The notes under the pieces were generated by a model that saw only the letters and a list, made by a program, of their open reading frames with translations, was not told the DNA's origin and made no database searches. A DNA stretch of 64,000 bases. It comes from Acidimicrobiales bacterium. GTDB lineage: Bacteria > Actinomycetota > Acidimicrobiia > Acidimicrobiales > MedAcidi-G1. The position numbers and the translations under genes were made by a program. Below are positions 49,807-59,294 of this stretch, in pieces; the stretch's first letter is position 1; every line of letters starts with the position of its first letter. The stretch spans positions 1 through 64,000 of the forward strand of contig JAKURV010000003.1 of assembly GCA_022452035.1 (NCBI GenBank). The letters are read 5' to 3'.

Positions 49807-50526
49807 CTAGCCCGTCACGTCGGTGATACAGACGGCGTCGCCCATTGGCAGCGACGACCGCATCTCGGCCGTCGCCTCGCCGTATAGCGTCGAAAGCATC
49901 CCTCGGACCAGGCCCCGGTCCACGGCACAGATCACCGGGTGCTCGATAGGGGCGCCCCCGAACGGGCAGTGTTCGGAGACGATACGCAGGCGGTCGTCAG
50001 CCGCCCGCTCCGCCCGGGCCGCGAAGCCATGGGCGGTGAGGGCCTCGGCCACCACGTACATCGCCGATTGGAAGGACCGGTGCACCTCGTCGGTCCCGAG
50101 GGACTCGGCCATGCTGCGTCCCACCTCGGCGCCCACCTCCTCGGCCATGGCCTCGGCCTGTTCCGAGGGCAGGAGGGCCAGCGCCCGGCCAAGCAGGCTG
50201 ACTAGGACGGCATCTTGGCGGACCGGCAGCTCCAACGGAATGCCGGGATCGGAAATCCGGTAGTGCTTGGACGGGCGGCCCGCCGTGGCTCCCTCGGCCC
50301 GCTCCACGGCCACCTCCAGGTAGCCGCCGGCGGCCAGCTTGTCGAGGTGGTGGCGGGCCACGTTGGGATGGAGGTCGAAGGCGGCCGCTGCCTCGGCCGC
50401 TGTGACCCCATCGTCGGCCTCTCGGACGTGCAGGTAGATATCACGGCGGGTCGGGTCGCCGAAGGCGCCAGTAATCGCGGTGACCGCCGATGAGAACTCG
50501 GTGGCCGTGAGGGGGGCCGTGTCCAC
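49807..50526 (-). CDS. sufR: SufR-like iron-sulfur winged-helix repressor
   Basis: 239 residues. The N-terminal half is an ArsR/SufR-type winged helix (FGDPTRRDIYLHV, DLHPNVARHHLDKLAAGGYLE). The C-terminal end has three Cys in the SufR arrangement: C187 (HCPFGG), C200 (PVICAVDRGLV) and C233 (GDAVCITD), expected to hold a 4Fe-4S cluster. SufR represses Fe-S assembly genes when its cluster is present. The GTG at 50526 has TAGAAT exactly six bases upstream. It is divergent from the Mrp-type Fe-S carrier gene, a fitting neighbour; the rest of the suf operon is not in the window. Confidence 0.82.
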   Translation of the reverse strand: MDTAPLTATEFSSAVTAITGAFGDPTRRDIYLHVREADDGVTAAEAAAAFDLHPNVARHHLDKLAAGGYLEVAVERAEGATAGRPSKHYRISDPGIPLELPVRQDAVLVSLLGRALALLPSEQAEAMAEEVGAEVGRSMAESLGTDEVHRSFQSAMYVVAEALTAHGFAARAERAADDRLRIVSEHCPFGGAPIEHPVICAVDRGLVRGMLSTLYGEATAEMRSSLPMGDAVCITDVTG

Positions 50527-50532
50527 CCGGCT

Positions 50533-50538
50533 ATTCTA
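50533..50538 (-). promoter_or_regulatory. -10 box TAGAAT of the sufR-like gene (leaderless)
   Basis: On the minus strand TAGAAT ends six bases before the GTG at 50526. It is the box closest to the TATAAT consensus found in this window. Confidence 0.6.
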
Positions 50539-50660
50539 CCGAACCCGACTCTCCGGTCGCCCGGCCGGGTCCGCCGGTGGCATCGTGGCTGGTTCCCGGG
50601 CGGATGGAGGACGTCGGCAGCCCCGTGGCGGATCCTGTCCGGGGCACGGGAGGAGTATCC

Positions 50661-51800
50661 GTGCCGGTCACCGAGTCCCAGGTCATCGAGGCCCTGCGCC
50701 CTGTCCACGACCCTGAATTGAGGCGCAGCATTGTGGACCTGGGCATGGTCCGCGGGGTTGCTATCGACGGTCTGCGGGTCAACGTGCAGGTCGCCCTCAC
50801 CGTGCCCGGCTGCCCCCTGAAGGCTGAGATCCAGCAGTCTGTGGACGACGCCGTAGTGGCTCTCGACGGCGTAGACGCCGTGGGCGTCGACTTCACCGTC
50901 ATGAGTGATACCGAGCGCGAGGAACTCCGGGAGCGACTGCACGGTGATCCGTCGGCGACCGCGGGGACCAACCCCACCTTCGGGCACTCCGAGGGGCGGT
51001 CCGTGCCGTTCGCTGAGGCCAACTCATCCACGCGGGTGCTACTCATCGCGTCGGGCAAGGGCGGGGTCGGCAAGTCGTCGGTCACCACCAACCTGGCCGT
51101 GGCCCTGGCCGGTCGGGGTCGTGACGTGGCCGTCGTGGACGCCGACGTCTGGGGCTTCTCCATCCCACGGATGCTGGGCGTGTCCCATGCCCCGACGGTC
51201 ATCGACGACATGCTCATACCGCCGGAGGCCCATGGTGTGCGCTGTATCTCGATGGGGTTCTTCGCCGAGGAGGACCAGCCGGTCATCTGGCGGGGCCCGA
51301 TGCTGCACAAGGCCCTGGAGCAGTTCCTCACCGACGTCTACTGGGACGAGCCCGACTACCTACTGGTCGACCTTCCGCCCGGGACGGGCGACATCTCGAT
51401 TTCGCTGGCCGGCTTCTTGCCCACCGCCGAGATGTACGTGGTCACCACCCCCCAACCGGTGGCCCAGACGGTGGCCCAGCGGGCGGCCTTCATGGCCGAG
51501 AAGGTCAACCTCAAGGTCCACGGCGTCATCGAGAACATGTCCTGGTTCACCGGCGATGACGGGACTCGCTACGAGCTGTTCGGCGCCGGTGGTGGAAACT
51601 CACTGGCCAAGCGACTGGACGTGCCCCTTATCGGTCAGGTCCCGTTGGTGCCCGAGCTACGCGAGGGTGCCGATCACGGTCGACCGGTAGCCGAAGACCC
51701 GACCAGCGAGGCGGGCGCCGTGTTCGCCGAAATGGCCCGGCTGCTGGACGTTGAGATGAAGCCGACGAAGCGTCGGCACAGGGAACTGAAGATCATCTGA
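50661..51800 (+). CDS. mrp: Mrp/ApbC-type P-loop iron-sulfur carrier ATPase
   Basis: 379 residues: an N-terminal MIP18/DUF59 domain (about 1-85, VIEALRPVHDPELRRSIVDL, LTVPGCPLK) and a Mrp/NBP35 ATPase domain with the deviant Walker A GKGGVGKSS and DVDLPPGTGD-type LLVDLPPGTGD. It would carry or insert Fe-S clusters. The C-terminal CxxC used for cluster binding in many Mrp proteins is absent (IENMSWFTGDDGTRYELFG). The GTG at 50661 has GGAGG eight bases upstream. Confidence 0.9.
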   Translation: MPVTESQVIEALRPVHDPELRRSIVDLGMVRGVAIDGLRVNVQVALTVPGCPLKAEIQQSVDDAVVALDGVDAVGVDFTVMSDTEREELRERLHGDPSATAGTNPTFGHSEGRSVPFAEANSSTRVLLIASGKGGVGKSSVTTNLAVALAGRGRDVAVVDADVWGFSIPRMLGVSHAPTVIDDMLIPPEAHGVRCISMGFFAEEDQPVIWRGPMLHKALEQFLTDVYWDEPDYLLVDLPPGTGDISISLAGFLPTAEMYVVTTPQPVAQTVAQRAAFMAEKVNLKVHGVIENMSWFTGDDGTRYELFGAGGGNSLAKRLDVPLIGQVPLVPELREGADHGRPVAEDPTSEAGAVFAEMARLLDVEMKPTKRRHRELKII

Positions 51801-51842
51801 GCCGGTCGCCGACCGGTCGGAGCGAACCCGAGGAGGATGAGG

Positions 51843-52076
51843 GTGGACCTGCGTATTGGGGTGACTAACGCCCCGAAGGAGATCACAGTGGAGTTGGCCG
51901 ACGACACCGACGTGGACGCCCTACGGGCCGACGTGGACCGGGTGGTCGGTGGCGAGGAAGGGGCCGTGCTGTGGCTCACCGATGTCCGGGGTCGGCAGGT
52001 GGGGGTCCCGGCCGACCGGATCGCCTACGTGGACGTGGGCGCCGCCGGATCCGACAACCCGGTCGGCTTCGGCTGA
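51843..52076 (+). CDS. DUF3107 family protein
   Basis: 77 residues matching the small actinobacterial DUF3107 family (RIGVTNAPKEITVEL, GAVLWLTDVRGRQVGVPADR), known in mycobacteria as TB9.4-like. The function is unknown. The GTG at 51843 is preferred because AGGAGG lies six bases upstream; the ATG at 51837 touches that ribosome site. The kinase gene follows after 21 bases, so a joint transcript with it and mrp is likely. Confidence 0.83.
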   Translation: MDLRIGVTNAPKEITVELADDTDVDALRADVDRVVGGEEGAVLWLTDVRGRQVGVPADRIAYVDVGAAGSDNPVGFG

Positions 52077-52097
52077 TCCGCTGACAGCGAGGGCCCC

Positions 52098-53603
52098 GTG
52101 GCGACGTTGGCCGACCTGGCCCGGACCCACACGGATCTCGACGACGAGGACATCGGCCTTCTTCAGGATCTGTCCAGCACCTGGGGCCTGCTGGCTGACC
52201 TCTCGTTCGCTGACCTGCTGCTCTTCGGCCGCCGGGACGGTGAGCCCAGGGGTCCCCTGGTCCTGCTAGGCCACGTCCGACCCACCACCGGCACCACCCT
52301 GTACCGGGCCGACCTAGTCGGCCAGGTCTTCGAGTCGTCGCGCCGTCCGTTGGCCACCGAGGCCTTCGATACGGGAAGCACGACCGCCGGGACGGTCAGC
52401 GTGGGAACCGACCGGGATGTCAACGTGGTGGCTATCCCGGTCCGACGGTCGGGGCGTACGGTCGGCGTGGTAGTACGCGAGAGGTTCCGCCCGGAGAGCC
52501 GTCCGACCAGCGAGCAGGAGCGCACTTATCTGACGGTCTTCGACCGGTTCGCGTCCATGATCGAGGCAGGCGAGTTCCCGTACCGAGACGTGGAGCGCCT
52601 CCGCCACCGGACACCCCGGGTGGGCGACGGCCTCCTATTGGTCGACGCAGAGGGCCGAATCGAGTTCGCGTCGCCCAATGCCGTCTCCGTCCTCCATCGG
52701 CTAGGGATGACCCGGGGCGTTGTCGGCGCCCGATTCGGCGACACCGGGTTGGGCTCGGCGATGCTGCGATCAGCGTTCTCCCGGCGGACGGCGGCCATCG
52801 ACGAGATGGAGCGGTCCGACGAGGTGGCGGTGGTCAGCCACTGCTTTCCGCTGCTGGACACGGGGGTGGCCACCGGGGCCATCGTCCTGGTCCGCGACGT
52901 GACCGAACTCCGCCGACGGGATCGCCAATTGGTGTCCAAGGACACCACCATCCGGGAGATCCACCACCGGGTGAAGAACAACTTGCAGACCATCTCGTCG
53001 CTACTGAGGCTCCAAGCCCGGCGGCTGCAGTCCGACGAGGCCCGAGCGGCCTTGGGGGAGTCGGTACGTCGCATCGGGTCCATCTCCGTCGTACACGAGA
53101 CCCTGGCCCAGAGCGCCGACGATGACGTGGCGTTCGGCGAGATTGTGCGCCCTCTAGTCCGCGTTGTGGAGGAGAGCGTCTCCTCGCCGTTGCGTCCCCT
53201 GTCGTTCACGGTCCAGGACGAGGCGGGCGTAGTTCCCGGCCAGGTCGCCATGACCCTGGCCGTGGTCCTGACCGAGTTGCTCCAGAACGCCGTGGACCAT
53301 GCCTTCCCACCAGACGAGGTGGACACCTCGGCCTCGGGAACCGTACGGATCGAGTTCGACCGGCGTGCCGACGGCCTGGCCGTGCGGGTGGTCGACGACG
53401 GGGTGGGGGTTCCCGAGGGCTTCGACGTGGCCGAGGCCACGGGCCTCGGGCTGACCATCGTGCGGACATTCGTGGAGGGCGAGCTGGGGGGGCGCATCCG
53501 ACTAGATCGGGTGGACAACGGCTCCGGGACGGTTGCCGAAGTGTGGGTGCCTGGCTCCCGGCTGGTCGGCCTAGGGGGAGACGCCCGTGACCCGGCCACC
53601 TAA
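52098..53603 (+). CDS. pdtaS: PdtaS-like cytosolic sensor histidine kinase
   Basis: 501 residues without membrane segments. Order: H_kinase_N GAF-like domain (about 1-150), PAS domain (about 175-275, DGLLLVDAEGRIEFASPNAV), HisKA_2 with the phospho-His in IREIHHRVKNNLQTISSLLR, and HATPase (about 385-495; N-box ELLQNAVDHAF, G-boxes DDGVGVPEGF and GLGLTIV). This is the mycobacterial PdtaS layout, whose partner PdtaR is an RNA-binding antiterminator. No response regulator is nearby. The GTG at 52098 is the likely start. Confidence 0.87.
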   Translation: MATLADLARTHTDLDDEDIGLLQDLSSTWGLLADLSFADLLLFGRRDGEPRGPLVLLGHVRPTTGTTLYRADLVGQVFESSRRPLATEAFDTGSTTAGTVSVGTDRDVNVVAIPVRRSGRTVGVVVRERFRPESRPTSEQERTYLTVFDRFASMIEAGEFPYRDVERLRHRTPRVGDGLLLVDAEGRIEFASPNAVSVLHRLGMTRGVVGARFGDTGLGSAMLRSAFSRRTAAIDEMERSDEVAVVSHCFPLLDTGVATGAIVLVRDVTELRRRDRQLVSKDTTIREIHHRVKNNLQTISSLLRLQARRLQSDEARAALGESVRRIGSISVVHETLAQSADDDVAFGEIVRPLVRVVEESVSSPLRPLSFTVQDEAGVVPGQVAMTLAVVLTELLQNAVDHAFPPDEVDTSASGTVRIEFDRRADGLAVRVVDDGVGVPEGFDVAEATGLGLTIVRTFVEGELGGRIRLDRVDNGSGTVAEVWVPGSRLVGLGGDARDPAT

Positions 53604-53653
53604 GCCCGCGTGGAGACACCCGCGACCCGGCTACCTGAGGCCGTGCACCGCCC

Positions 53654-53659
53654 TAGGGT
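53654..53659 (+). promoter_or_regulatory. -10 box TAGGGT of the GDPD gene (with leader)
   Basis: TAGGGT lies 33 bases before the GTG at 53693, and GGAGG eight bases before that GTG acts as the ribosome site. This is a normal leadered promoter in contrast to the leaderless ones. Confidence 0.4.
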
Positions 53660-53692
53660 CGGCTGGGTGGGAAGCCGTCGGAGGCACAGCAA

Positions 53693-54427
53693 GTGATCGT
53701 CGGCAGGCCTGACGGCCGACCGCTGGTGGTCGCCCACAGGGGTGCCTCGGTGGACCGGCGGGAAAACACCGTGGAGGCGTTTGAGGAGGCCGAGACGCAG
53801 GGGGCCGACTGGGTTGAGTTGGACGTCCGCCTGTCGGCCGACGGCGTGCTGGTCGTCCACCACGATGCCCACTTCGATGACGGGAGGCTGGTCCGCGAGA
53901 CGCCGGCTGACGAGGTCCCCGACTATGTGCCCAACCTCGCCGAGGCCTTCGAGGCCTGCGGCGGCATGGGGGTGAACGTGGAGGTGAAGAACCTGCCCGG
54001 TGATCCTGACCACGACGTTTCGGATCAGGTCTGCGCCGCGGTGGCCGGGCTGGTGGCTGCCTACCGGCCGACCGACGAGCTACTGATCTCCTCATTCGAC
54101 ATCTCTGCTGTGGACCGGATCCGCGGCACGGATCCAACCCTTCCCACCGGCTGGCTGGTTGTGGAGCGCCACGGAACCGACCTCGTCCTCGATCGAGTCG
54201 TAGCCCATGGGCACGGTTCCGTGAACCCGTGGGACGAGCTGGTCGACGAGTCGATGGTGGTGGCAGCCCACCAGCGGGGCCTCCGCATGGTGGTCTGGAC
54301 GGTCGACGATCCGGGTCGCATTTCCCAACTGGCTGACTGGGGGGTAGACGGCATCATCACTAACCGGCCCGAGTTGGCCCGCCGGGTCATCGATGGTCGC
54401 CTCGACGGGACCTGGGTCGACGGCTAG
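53693..54427 (+). CDS. Glycerophosphodiester phosphodiesterase (GDPD)
   Basis: 244-residue TIM-barrel enzyme cleaving glycerophosphodiesters to glycerol-3-phosphate and an alcohol. Catalytic and metal residues are visible: VAHRGASVDRRENTVEAF (His, Arg, Glu), ELDVRLSADGVLVVHHD (Glu, Asp, His) and the later VEVKN. No signal peptide, so it is cytoplasmic. The GTG at 53693 has GGAGG eight bases upstream. It converges on the lipid kinase-like gene after 25 bases. Confidence 0.88.
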   Translation: MIVGRPDGRPLVVAHRGASVDRRENTVEAFEEAETQGADWVELDVRLSADGVLVVHHDAHFDDGRLVRETPADEVPDYVPNLAEAFEACGGMGVNVEVKNLPGDPDHDVSDQVCAAVAGLVAAYRPTDELLISSFDISAVDRIRGTDPTLPTGWLVVERHGTDLVLDRVVAHGHGSVNPWDELVDESMVVAAHQRGLRMVVWTVDDPGRISQLADWGVDGIITNRPELARRVIDGRLDGTWVDG

Positions 54428-54452
54428 CCAGGCTCGGCCTCGCCGACCGAAG

Positions 54453-55418
54453 TCAGTCGAAGGCAGCCGACGCCAGAGGGACCACCAGGTCCAAGGCGTC
54501 CGGCTGGTGGTTTACCACCAACTCGGTGGCCGTTCCTAGATAGTCGCCGTCGACCTGCCACGGCACGGCCCTCGACGCGACCACCGTGGCTTCGGTGACG
54601 TCGGACCGGAAGTTGACCGTCGGGTTGGCGGCCGGTGACGACCGGGTCAGGCCGAGCGAAGCGGCAACCACCGGCAGTAGGCGGGCCGGGGACAGGCTCT
54701 GGAAGGTGATGGCGGCCAACGGGTCGTCCAGAGTGGTACCGGGGGCCAGCGACAGGCCCCGGGTGCCCAGATAGGTGTACGGGTCAGTGTTCAGGAACAC
54801 CGCGAACACCCCGGGTACCCCGGTCGACGGGTGAGGGGCCTCCTCGTCGCCGAGGACCCTGGTAGCCACCCGGAAGGTCGGGTTCCGGTGGTCGTAATGC
54901 CGTAGCCACGTGTCGACGGCCGCCACGATGAACAGGGGGTGTCCGGCGAACCGCTTCAGGAGACCGCCCCGGCGCTCCACCTGTTCGACCACCGCGGCGT
55001 CGAAGCCCACGCCGGCATGGAACAGGAAGTATCGCTGGTTGATGGACCCGAGCCCGATTCGTCGGATGGAGGCCGCCTCGACGGCGTCCAGCAGAGCTCC
55101 CGTGGCCTCGACCGGGTCGTCGGGCAGGCCCAGGGTCCGGGCGAACACATTGGTTGACCCGCCGGGGAGGGCAGCCAACGCTGTGTCGGTGCCGACCAGG
55201 CCGTTAGCTGCCTCGTTCAGGGTCCCGTCACCACCCAGGACGACCACCACGTCCATTCCGTCCTTGGCAGCGCTCTGGGCCAGCCGGGTGGCGTGGCCCC
55301 GCCGGGTAGTGGCCGCTACCTCCAGGCGGTGGTCGGCCGACAAGGCCTTCTGGATCACGATCCGGGTCCGGGCCGTGACCGACGAGGCCGAGGGGTTGAC
55401 CACCAGGAGGATCTTCAC
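54453..55418 (-). CDS. Diacylglycerol/lipid kinase family protein
   Basis: 321 residues of the DagK/YegS/sphingosine-kinase family. LLVVNPSASS opens the fold, VVVLGGDGTLNEAANGLVG is the nucleotide loop GGDGT, and LPGGSTNVFARTLGLP the second family motif. It probably phosphorylates diacylglycerol or another lipid alcohol. The start is set to GTG at 55418, where the fold begins; the frame runs on to 55703 over the etfB promoter without similarity. The 187 bp to etfB hold both promoters. Confidence 0.85.
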   Translation of the reverse strand: MKILLVVNPSASSVTARTRIVIQKALSADHRLEVAATTRRGHATRLAQSAAKDGMDVVVVLGGDGTLNEAANGLVGTDTALAALPGGSTNVFARTLGLPDDPVEATGALLDAVEAASIRRIGLGSINQRYFLFHAGVGFDAAVVEQVERRGGLLKRFAGHPLFIVAAVDTWLRHYDHRNPTFRVATRVLGDEEAPHPSTGVPGVFAVFLNTDPYTYLGTRGLSLAPGTTLDDPLAAITFQSLSPARLLPVVAASLGLTRSSPAANPTVNFRSDVTEATVVASRAVPWQVDGDYLGTATELVVNHQPDALDLVVPLASAAFD

Positions 55419-55605
55419 GACACGGTGGCCATGTCGCGGCGGGCGGGAGATCCGGGGGTGCCGTCCTGAAACGGATCGTCGACCACAGACGAACCCTACG
55501 TCGCGGGCCACCTTGGGGCCGGAGACCGCTGGTGACCGACGACCATCGCGAAAACACCTTCCACGGATGGTCCGGTTCTCGTCCTCGTCGGGCACACTTT
55601 GCGAC

Positions 55606-56385
55606 ATGAACGTCGTCGTGTGTGTGAAGCAGATTCCCGATCCGGCCGACCCCGGGGTGTTGGATCCGGAGACCAGGACCCTCAAGAGGGACGTCAAGCT
55701 CATCTTGGACGAGTCCGACTCCTACGGGGTCGAGATGGGCCTGCAGTTGGTGGACGCCGCTGGCGAGGGTGAGGTCACCCTGGTGTCGATGGCCCCCAAC
55801 AATGAGGTAGGCGGCCTCCGGACCGCCCTGGCCATGGGCGCCGCCGGTGCTGTGCTGATCAGCGACGAGGCCCTGGCCGGCTCGGATGCCCTATCCACGG
55901 CCAAGGTCCTGGCCGCCGCCATCCGGCGCTACGAGCCCGACCTGGTCTTGACCGCTACCGAATCCAGCGACGGCTACACGGGAACGGTCCCCGTCCAGGT
56001 GGCCGAGCTGCTCGGGCTGCCGTCGGTGACCTTCGGCAAGGAGATCGAGGTGTCCGGTGGCACGGCCACCGTCCGCCGACAAACGGAGGCCGGCTACGAC
56101 GAGGTGGAGTGCCCGCTCCCCGCCGTGGTCTCGGTAACAGCCGGCGTGGTCGAGCCCCGGTACCCCTCGTTCAAGGGGATCATGGCTGCCAAGAACAAGC
56201 CGGTCGAGGAACTCGATCTGGCAGGTCTGGGCATCGACCCGGCCACCGTCGGCTGGGCCGGTGCACGCCAGGAGATCACCGAGATCACCGAGGCGCCCGC
56301 CCGCGAGGCCGGCGAAATCATCCACGACGAGGGCGACGCCCACGAGCGCATCCTGGCGTTCCTGGACGATCTCAAGGTCCTGTAG
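55606..56385 (+). CDS. etfB: Electron transfer flavoprotein beta subunit
   Basis: 259 residues. MNVVVCVKQIPDPADPG is the standard EtfB opening; SDSYGVEMGLQL, MGAAGAVLISDEAL and the ETF-beta signature region (AEAGYDE-like QTEAGYDEVECPLPAVV) match. EtfB binds AMP and, with EtfA, takes electrons from acyl-CoA dehydrogenases. The ATG at 55606 has CACACT seven bases upstream, possibly a weak leaderless -10. etfA follows after nine bases. Confidence 0.92.
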   Translation: MNVVVCVKQIPDPADPGVLDPETRTLKRDVKLILDESDSYGVEMGLQLVDAAGEGEVTLVSMAPNNEVGGLRTALAMGAAGAVLISDEALAGSDALSTAKVLAAAIRRYEPDLVLTATESSDGYTGTVPVQVAELLGLPSVTFGKEIEVSGGTATVRRQTEAGYDEVECPLPAVVSVTAGVVEPRYPSFKGIMAAKNKPVEELDLAGLGIDPATVGWAGARQEITEITEAPAREAGEIIHDEGDAHERILAFLDDLKVL

Positions 56386-56394
56386 GAGGTCATC

Positions 56395-57363
56395 ATGGGA
56401 ATCTCGAAGATTTGGGTGTTCGGCGAAGCCACGGAGGCCGGTGCCACCGCGTCCACGCTAGAGATGCTGACCAAGGCCCGCGACCTGGCCGACACCGTCG
56501 AAGTGGTCATGTCGGGCGACGCCGCATCCGTGGCCGGTCCGCTGGGTGCCCACGGGGCCACCACCGTCCACACCATCGGCGACATTGAGGGAGCGCTAGC
56601 CGGCCCCCGGGTGGCCTCGGCCATCGCCGGTGCCGTGGAGGCAGGTTCCGGTCCAGACATCCTGCTGTGCGCCACCTCGTATGACGGCCGCGACGTGGCC
56701 GGCCGCCTGTCGGCCAGGATCGACCGCCCAGTTATCACCAACGTTGTTGACCTGGCGGTCGACGGCGACCGCCTGCTGGGCAGCGAGCCGGTCTTCGGCG
56801 GGACCACCGACGTGACCACCGGCTTCACCGACGACGGCCTGGCCATCTTCCTGGTCCGTCCCAAGTCATTCGCTGCCGAGGAGTCGGGCGGCGGGCTGGC
56901 TGACGTGGCCGAACTGGCTGTCGGCGACCTCGGGAACACCGGGGCGGCCACTGTGCGCGAGCGCTTCGTCGAGGAGAGCAGCGGTCCGAAGTTGGACGAG
57001 GCGGCCGTCGTGGTCTCTGGCGGCCGGGGGTTGGGCGATCCTGAGAAGTACGAGATGATCGAGTCGCTAGCCAAGCTGGTGAAGGGCGCCCCAGGGGCGT
57101 CACGGGCCGTAGTGGATGCCGGCTGGGTGCCCTACTCGTACCAGGTGGGCCAGACCGGCAAGGTCGTCAAGCCGACCGTCTACCTGGCCTGTGGCATCTC
57201 CGGTGCGACCCAGCACCTAGTGGGAATGAAGGGTTCAGCCAACATCATCGCCATCAACAAGGACGAGGAGGCGCCGATCTTCGGCGTGGCCGACCTCGGC
57301 ATCGTGGGCGACGTGCACAAGGTCCTGCCCAAACTGATCGAGGCGCTCCAGGCCCGAGGCTAA
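56395..57363 (+). CDS. etfA: Electron transfer flavoprotein alpha subunit
   Basis: 322 residues. The C-terminal FAD domain has [35 protein letters not shown] and [16 protein letters not shown] with NKDEEAPIF, all typical of EtfA. It pairs with EtfB to form the FAD-carrying dimer. The ATG follows GGAGGTCATC. The many acyl-CoA genes in this window make acyl-CoA dehydrogenases the likely donors; the ETF-quinone oxidoreductase is not in view. Confidence 0.93.
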   Translation: MGISKIWVFGEATEAGATASTLEMLTKARDLADTVEVVMSGDAASVAGPLGAHGATTVHTIGDIEGALAGPRVASAIAGAVEAGSGPDILLCATSYDGRDVAGRLSARIDRPVITNVVDLAVDGDRLLGSEPVFGGTTDVTTGFTDDGLAIFLVRPKSFAAEESGGGLADVAELAVGDLGNTGAATVRERFVEESSGPKLDEAAVVVSGGRGLGDPEKYEMIESLAKLVKGAPGASRAVVDAGWVPYSYQVGQTGKVVKPTVYLACGISGATQHLVGMKGSANIIAINKDEEAPIFGVADLGIVGDVHKVLPKLIEALQARG

Positions 57364-57403
57364 GGGCCGCCGGCCGTCGAGGCGACCGCTCCGGCGACCC
57401 GGA

Positions 57404-58408
57404 TCAACTGGTCCGGTCAGCGACGTCCCGGGCGTCCAATGCCCATGCCAGCCCATCGGCCGGGTCCTCGACGGCTATCAGCAGATGCCAGCCGGTGGGT
57501 GGCGTTCCATCGTCCCACCGCCACCACCTGAGCTCGGCGACCGCTCCTCCCAGGTCCTCCCCGTCGGGGGGCCAAGCCTCGTCCAGGCCGGTGAGAGCCG
57601 CCGCGCACCACCAGGCTTCGAAGCGGCCACGGGCCATGCCCCGACGCCGACCGTGGGCGCCTCCAGATGCCCCGGCCCATGCCAGCAGCCCTAACGCCTC
57701 ATCGACCGGCAACCTGTGGTGGCGACCGGGGTGCCCGCTGAGCGAGGCCACGGCCTGGGCTGCGGTTCCCCGGACCGCAGCGGCCCTCCGAAGGCCATTG
57801 GACTGCTCGGCCCACACGGCGGTCAGGTCTCCGAGGGCGGCCAACCCGGGATCTCCGTCCAGTCCGGCAGGTGGTGCGTCGTCCACGGCGTCGACGGTGC
57901 GAGTGGGCCCGGGAGCCGGGACGGGGTCCTCCACGGAGTAGGCCCCGATGGCCGGCCCCTCGAGGCGGGGTTCCCATGGGGCGAGGGTCAGGGGAAGTCC
58001 AAGCGGGTCCTCGGCCAGGTCCGTCCCCGTGAGGTCCTCACCCCGGGCGACCCGTTCGTGGGCCACCACCGACCGGACCGGGCCAGCGTCGATCGGGAAG
58101 TGGGGTTCGAGGTCGACCCACCGGTGGGTGGAGGCCACCACCTCGGCCAGAGGGGCCAAACCGAACGTGGGGGCGTCGCGTAGCACGGCGGCTGCGGCAC
58201 GGTCGGCGGGTGCCTCCAGCGCTAACCGGTGTTCGGCATGGTCGGCGGCCGGCCACAGCTGGTAGCCGCGATCGTGGGCCTTCCGGGCCCGGAGCGCCAC
58301 CTGTTCCAGGTCGTCCCAGGCGCAGCCGTCACACGCCTCATCGACCAGGCGGAGTAGCCCGTCCAGGTCGCCGTTACCCAGCAGGCGGTCGAGGCCGGGG
58401 CCGCTCAC
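57404..58408 (-). CDS. Unrecognised actinobacterial-type protein, 334 residues
   Basis: I cannot name this family. It is rich in Ala, Asp, Gly and Trp with no membrane segment or signal. The N-terminal third looks helical ([39 protein letters not shown]). The C-terminal third carries a dense motif region ([46 protein letters not shown]) that looks conserved. The GTG at 58408 is chosen as the likely start; an in-frame ATG at 58495 would add 29 basic, low-complexity residues. It follows the SCO1664-family gene on the same strand. Confidence 0.65.
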   Translation of the reverse strand: MSGPGLDRLLGNGDLDGLLRLVDEACDGCAWDDLEQVALRARKAHDRGYQLWPAADHAEHRLALEAPADRAAAAVLRDAPTFGLAPLAEVVASTHRWVDLEPHFPIDAGPVRSVVAHERVARGEDLTGTDLAEDPLGLPLTLAPWEPRLEGPAIGAYSVEDPVPAPGPTRTVDAVDDAPPAGLDGDPGLAALGDLTAVWAEQSNGLRRAAAVRGTAAQAVASLSGHPGRHHRLPVDEALGLLAWAGASGGAHGRRRGMARGRFEAWWCAAALTGLDEAWPPDGEDLGGAVAELRWWRWDDGTPPTGWHLLIAVEDPADGLAWALDARDVADRTS

Positions 58409-58502
58409 CGGGTCCCCACCCGGGCAGTGTCCCGCCGGGCGGCTGCGGTGGTGCGACCGGTGCCCACGTGGAGGGTCACGAGATCCACCTTCCAACCGAT
58501 GG

Positions 58503-59294
58503 TCACACCAGCGGCCACGGAACCCGCCGCCCGCTGGGGTCGGCCGGGAGTTCGCCGGCGTCCAGCACGGCCCGGGCCCGGGTCACCACGGCATCCCGCT
58601 CGAACGGGTCGAGGAGGTCGGCCAGCCCGTCACTTAGGCCGTCGGAAAGCAGGCGGCCTAGGTCGCCTGCCAGGTCGTCGCCGAGCGGATCGCCGGCGAA
58701 GTCCCAGACCACGGTCCGGACCTTGAACTGGTGGTGGAAGCACAGGGCGTTGTCGATGGCCCACAGGTGGCCGTCGAGGCCGGCGAGGACGTGGCCCGCC
58801 TTGCGGTCTGCGTTGTTGGCCACCAAGTCGAAGGCGGCCAGGCGACGGAGGTCGGCTACCCGGTCCGGGTCGTGGTGGAGGGTGAAGTAGTGCTCCTCGT
58901 AGTCGCACGGCACGTACAACTGGACCGATCCCTCTCCGAACGGGCCGTCGCGGACGATCGTCGGGGGGACCAGACCCCACCCGAGGAGGTTGGCCAGCTC
59001 CCACGCCGCGGCCTCCCGCCGGTACAGGCCGGGGGGGAAGTCGTGGAGGGGTCGCTCGCCGCGCCCCGGCTTGTAGACGCCCTGGATTAGGGGAAGGGGG
59101 CCGTCGTCCGGTGGGGTGACGTCCACCAGGAAGGTGGCGTTCGAGGTCCACGGCATGCGACCCAAGACTTCCAGGCGACCGGCGGCTAGCACTTCTACGG
59201 CCGTCGCGTCGTCGATCGGGCCCCGGGCCCGGAAGGGGCTGGGGGCTCCATCTCCGGTGGCCGGGTCTGGCGGCGCTGGGGCGTCAGTTGGCAC
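58503..59294 (-). CDS. SCO1664 family protein (PI3/PI4-kinase-like fold)
   Basis: 263 residues of the actinobacterial SCO1664 group: LIQGVYKPGRGERPLHDFP, LYRREAAAWELANLLGW, DLVANNADRKAGHVL and HLWAIDNALCFHHQFKVRT. The pattern of a Lys in the YKP strand, N-N-A-D-R-K and I-D-N-A resembles the phosphatidylinositol kinase/HipA-like kinase fold. Substrate and role are unknown. The GTG at 59294 overlaps the DUF3090 stop. It sits in the conserved MSMEG_4193-DUF3090-SCO1664 set. Confidence 0.85.
   Translation of the reverse strand: MPTDAPAPPDPATGDGAPSPFRARGPIDDATAVEVLAAGRLEVLGRMPWTSNATFLVDVTPPDDGPLPLIQGVYKPGRGERPLHDFPPGLYRREAAAWELANLLGWGLVPPTIVRDGPFGEGSVQLYVPCDYEEHYFTLHHDPDRVADLRRLAAFDLVANNADRKAGHVLAGLDGHLWAIDNALCFHHQFKVRTVVWDFAGDPLGDDLAGDLGRLLSDGLSDGLADLLDPFERDAVVTRARAVLDAGELPADPSGRRVPWPLV

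Noticed and set aside
54910-55605. 232-codon N-terminal extension of etfB
   Set aside because: It is antisense to the lipid kinase-like gene, and EtfB proteins start exactly at the ATG at 55606.
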